The position numbers were made by a program, and so were the translations under genes. The notes under the pieces are model-generated. The model had not been told where the DNA came from and did not search any database. It worked only from the letters and a program-made list of their open reading frames with translations. 9,312 nucleotides of DNA from Candidatus Aminicenantota bacterium. GTDB lineage: Bacteria > Acidobacteriota > Aminicenantia > UBA2199. Numbering within the stretch: position 1 is the stretch's first letter; each line of letters opens with the position of its first letter. Shown piece after piece: positions 7,835 to 9,312 of this stretch. Location: NCBI GenBank assembly GCA_020355945.1, contig CP070627.1, positions 1,150,240-1,159,551 of the forward strand. Reading direction: 5' to 3'.

Positions 7835-7837
7835 GAG
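7833..7837 (+). promoter_or_regulatory. Ribosome binding site of the third NRPS gene, overlapping the stop codon
   Basis: AGGAG begins inside the TAG stop of the preceding gene (7832-7834) and sits six bases before the ATG at 7844. Ribosomes ending the second gene would be placed on this site, consistent with translational coupling. Confidence 0.85.
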
Positions 7838-7843
7838 AATAAA

Positions 7844-9312
7844 ATGGGTTCTTATCACTTACCGGCAAAAATTCGCAAAGCTGCCAACCAGAACAAAAAG
7901 GAGAGAGATTATTGGCTGAAGCAATTATCAGGAAACCTGGTCAGGAGTACTTTTCCCCCGGACTACCCCCGGTACGGGGACGGTATAAACAAATCAACAC
8001 TGGATTTACCCGGTGAAGACCAGGTGGTATCCAGGTTTAATAAAGAGGTCTTTTCCGCTTTAACGGATCGCTGCCAGGGAAACGATTACAGCCTGCACAT
8101 ATATATGACCGCGGCTTTGGTGGTCTTATTGGCCAGGTATACCGGATATGATGATATCATTATCAGTACTCCCATTTACCAACAGGAAAACAGTGGGGAC
8201 CTGATTAATACGGTATTGGCTTTAAGAAGCCGTTTAGCCGGCGATATGACTTTTAAGCGGTTATTACTCCAGGTAAGGGAGACCATTGCCGGGGCTGTAG
8301 AGAACCAGAATTACCCGGTAGAATTGGTGGCGGAGCAATTGAATTTTTCTCCTGGCAGTGAAGGTGATTTCCCTATTTTCGATATAGGGGTTTGTGTGGA
8401 AGGCATCCATGATCCGGCCTATCTTCGGCGTATCAGGCACAATATTATTTTTTCTTTCCGGCAGGTTGCGCAGGGATTTGAAGGTACGGTACGCTACAAC
8501 CGGTTCCTTTACCGGGAAGGGACAATGTTAAGGATTATTGGTCATTTACAGCAGTTGCTCGCCAGCGCCCTGCACAACCTGGACACCCGGGTGTTTGATA
8601 TGGAAATATTAACCGGGAAGGAAAAGCGGCAAATTCTATATGAATTCAACGACACCAGGGCCCAATATCCCGGAAACAAAACCCTGCATGGATTATTTAC
8701 GGAACAGGCAAACCAATGCCCGGATAATATTGCTCTCATCGGTGTAGGCAGGACTGCGGGGCAGAAACAGACCGTACATGTTACCTACAGGGAATTGAAT
8801 GAGAGATGCGATCGATTGGCATATGTGTTGATAAAAAAGGGAGTGCAGCCAGACACCATTGTGGGCATTATGGTGGAACGTACAGTGGAGATGATTGGTG
8901 GAATATTAGCCATATTAAAGGCAGGAGGGGGCTATTTGCCCATTGACACGGATTACCCGGAAGAGCGCGTTAGATACATGTTAAAAGACAGCAATGCCAG
9001 GGTCTTGTTGTGGGATAGAGACTATTTTAATTGTCAATTGTCAATTGTCAATTGTCAATTGTCAATGAATGAAGAAACAATAGCCCCACCCGTGTTTTCC
9101 AACCCGCGGCCCGCGGCAGGCAGTTGGCAGCTCGCCTACATCATTTACACATCCGGCACCACTGGCAAACCCAAGGGTACGCTTATCACTCATCGCAATG
9201 TAGTGCGTTTGTTGTTTAATGACAAATTCCAATTTGATTTTAACCATGGGGATGTATGGACTTTTTTCCATTCCTATTGTTTTGATTTTTCCGTATGGGA
9301 GATGTACGGTGC
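7844..9312 (+). CDS. NRPS, 3'-partial: half-C - A (to motif A4)
   Basis: Open from ATG 7844 to the right edge with no stop (489 complete codons), so the protein continues beyond the window. Residues ~15-255 are a half C domain of the same type as in the preceding gene (ERDYWLKQLSGN, LLARYTGYDDIII, LINTVLALRS, FPIFDIG), lacking HHxxxDG. The A domain follows: A1 VTYRELNERCDRLAYVL (~313), A2 LKAGGGYLPID (~359), A3 YTSGTTGKPKG (~435) and A4 FDFSVWEMYG at the end. Only three pocket residues are visible (D, F, W). This start is compatible with threonine-type codes but shared by others, so no substrate is assigned. Between A2 and A3 lies an in-frame 7-bp repeat and a Pro/Ala-rich segment (residues ~396-425). 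Start choice rests on AGGAG six bases upstream and on the similarity to the N-terminus of the preceding protein. Confidence 0.93.
   Translation, partial: MGSYHLPAKIRKAANQNKKERDYWLKQLSGNLVRSTFPPDYPRYGDGINKSTLDLPGEDQVVSRFNKEVFSALTDRCQGNDYSLHIYMTAALVVLLARYTGYDDIIISTPIYQQENSGDLINTVLALRSRLAGDMTFKRLLLQVRETIAGAVENQNYPVELVAEQLNFSPGSEGDFPIFDIGVCVEGIHDPAYLRRIRHNIIFSFRQVAQGFEGTVRYNRFLYREGTMLRIIGHLQQLLASALHNLDTRVFDMEILTGKEKRQILYEFNDTRAQYPGNKTLHGLFTEQANQCPDNIALIGVGRTAGQKQTVHVTYRELNERCDRLAYVLIKKGVQPDTIVGIMVERTVEMIGGILAILKAGGGYLPIDTDYPEERVRYMLKDSNARVLLWDRDYFNCQLSIVNCQLSMNEETIAPPVFSNPRPAAGSWQLAYIIYTSGTTGKPKGTLITHRNVVRLLFNDKFQFDFNHGDVWTFFHSYCFDFSVWEMYG
9029..9066 (+). repeat. Heptanucleotide tandem repeat (AATTGTC)5 inside an A domain
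   Basis: Five perfect copies of AATTGTC (9029-9063) plus AAT (9064-9066), read in frame as NCQLSIVNCQLS. Seven bases are not a multiple of three, so one unit gained or lost shifts the frame. Both other frames meet a TGA immediately downstream (9066-9068 and 9070-9072). The repeat lies in the variable linker between A2 and A3, where extra residues should be tolerated. Confidence 0.9.

Noticed and set aside
9029..9066. Repeat array as CRISPR
   Set aside because: The units are 7 bp and directly adjacent with no spacers; this is a simple tandem repeat.

Overview
The window is the interior of a nonribosomal peptide synthetase (NRPS) gene cluster. Three tandem, same-strand, multi-kilobase genes fill it; the first is cut by the left edge and the third by the right edge. 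There are no RNA genes, no CRISPR array, no transposase and no gene-free stretch over 300 bases. The gaps are only 12 and 9 bases, each with an AGGAG ribosome site, so this looks like one translationally coupled operon. No promoter or terminator is visible. Base composition is moderate, and low-complexity DNA is inserted in frame into linkers. This style resembles NRPS genes I associate with uncultured Acidobacteriota (Candidatus Aminicenantes), but that placement is only an impression.

Layout. (1) Bases 2-2164: end of an adenylation (A) domain from motif A8, a carrier (T) domain and a complete condensation (C) domain. The in-window part opens with an in-frame GC-rich palindromic and 7-bp-repeat segment. 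(2) Bases 2177-7834, 1885 aa: an N-terminal half C domain without the catalytic lobe, an A domain whose pocket reads as glutamate (DAKDLGVVD+K), a ~525-residue insertion inside the A-domain C-terminal subdomain, then A10, T and a complete C domain. The insertion carries an apparently intact MoeB/ThiF-type E1-like adenylating domain, itself nested in a truncated second A-domain fragment. (3) Bases 7844-9312, open to the right edge: a second half C domain of the same type and the start of an A domain, carrying a heptanucleotide tandem repeat between motifs A2 and A3.

How they work together. Each protein ends in a full C domain and the next begins with a half C domain followed by A. The C domain of protein 1 should condense the upstream peptide with the Glu loaded on protein 2. 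The C domain of protein 2 should pass the chain to the residue loaded by protein 3. The half C domains and the short tails ending in Phe may form the protein-protein interface. The E1-like domain, placed in a Glu module, may activate a carboxylate. This is the most unusual element of the window, together with the 7-bp repeats, which could switch reading frame.
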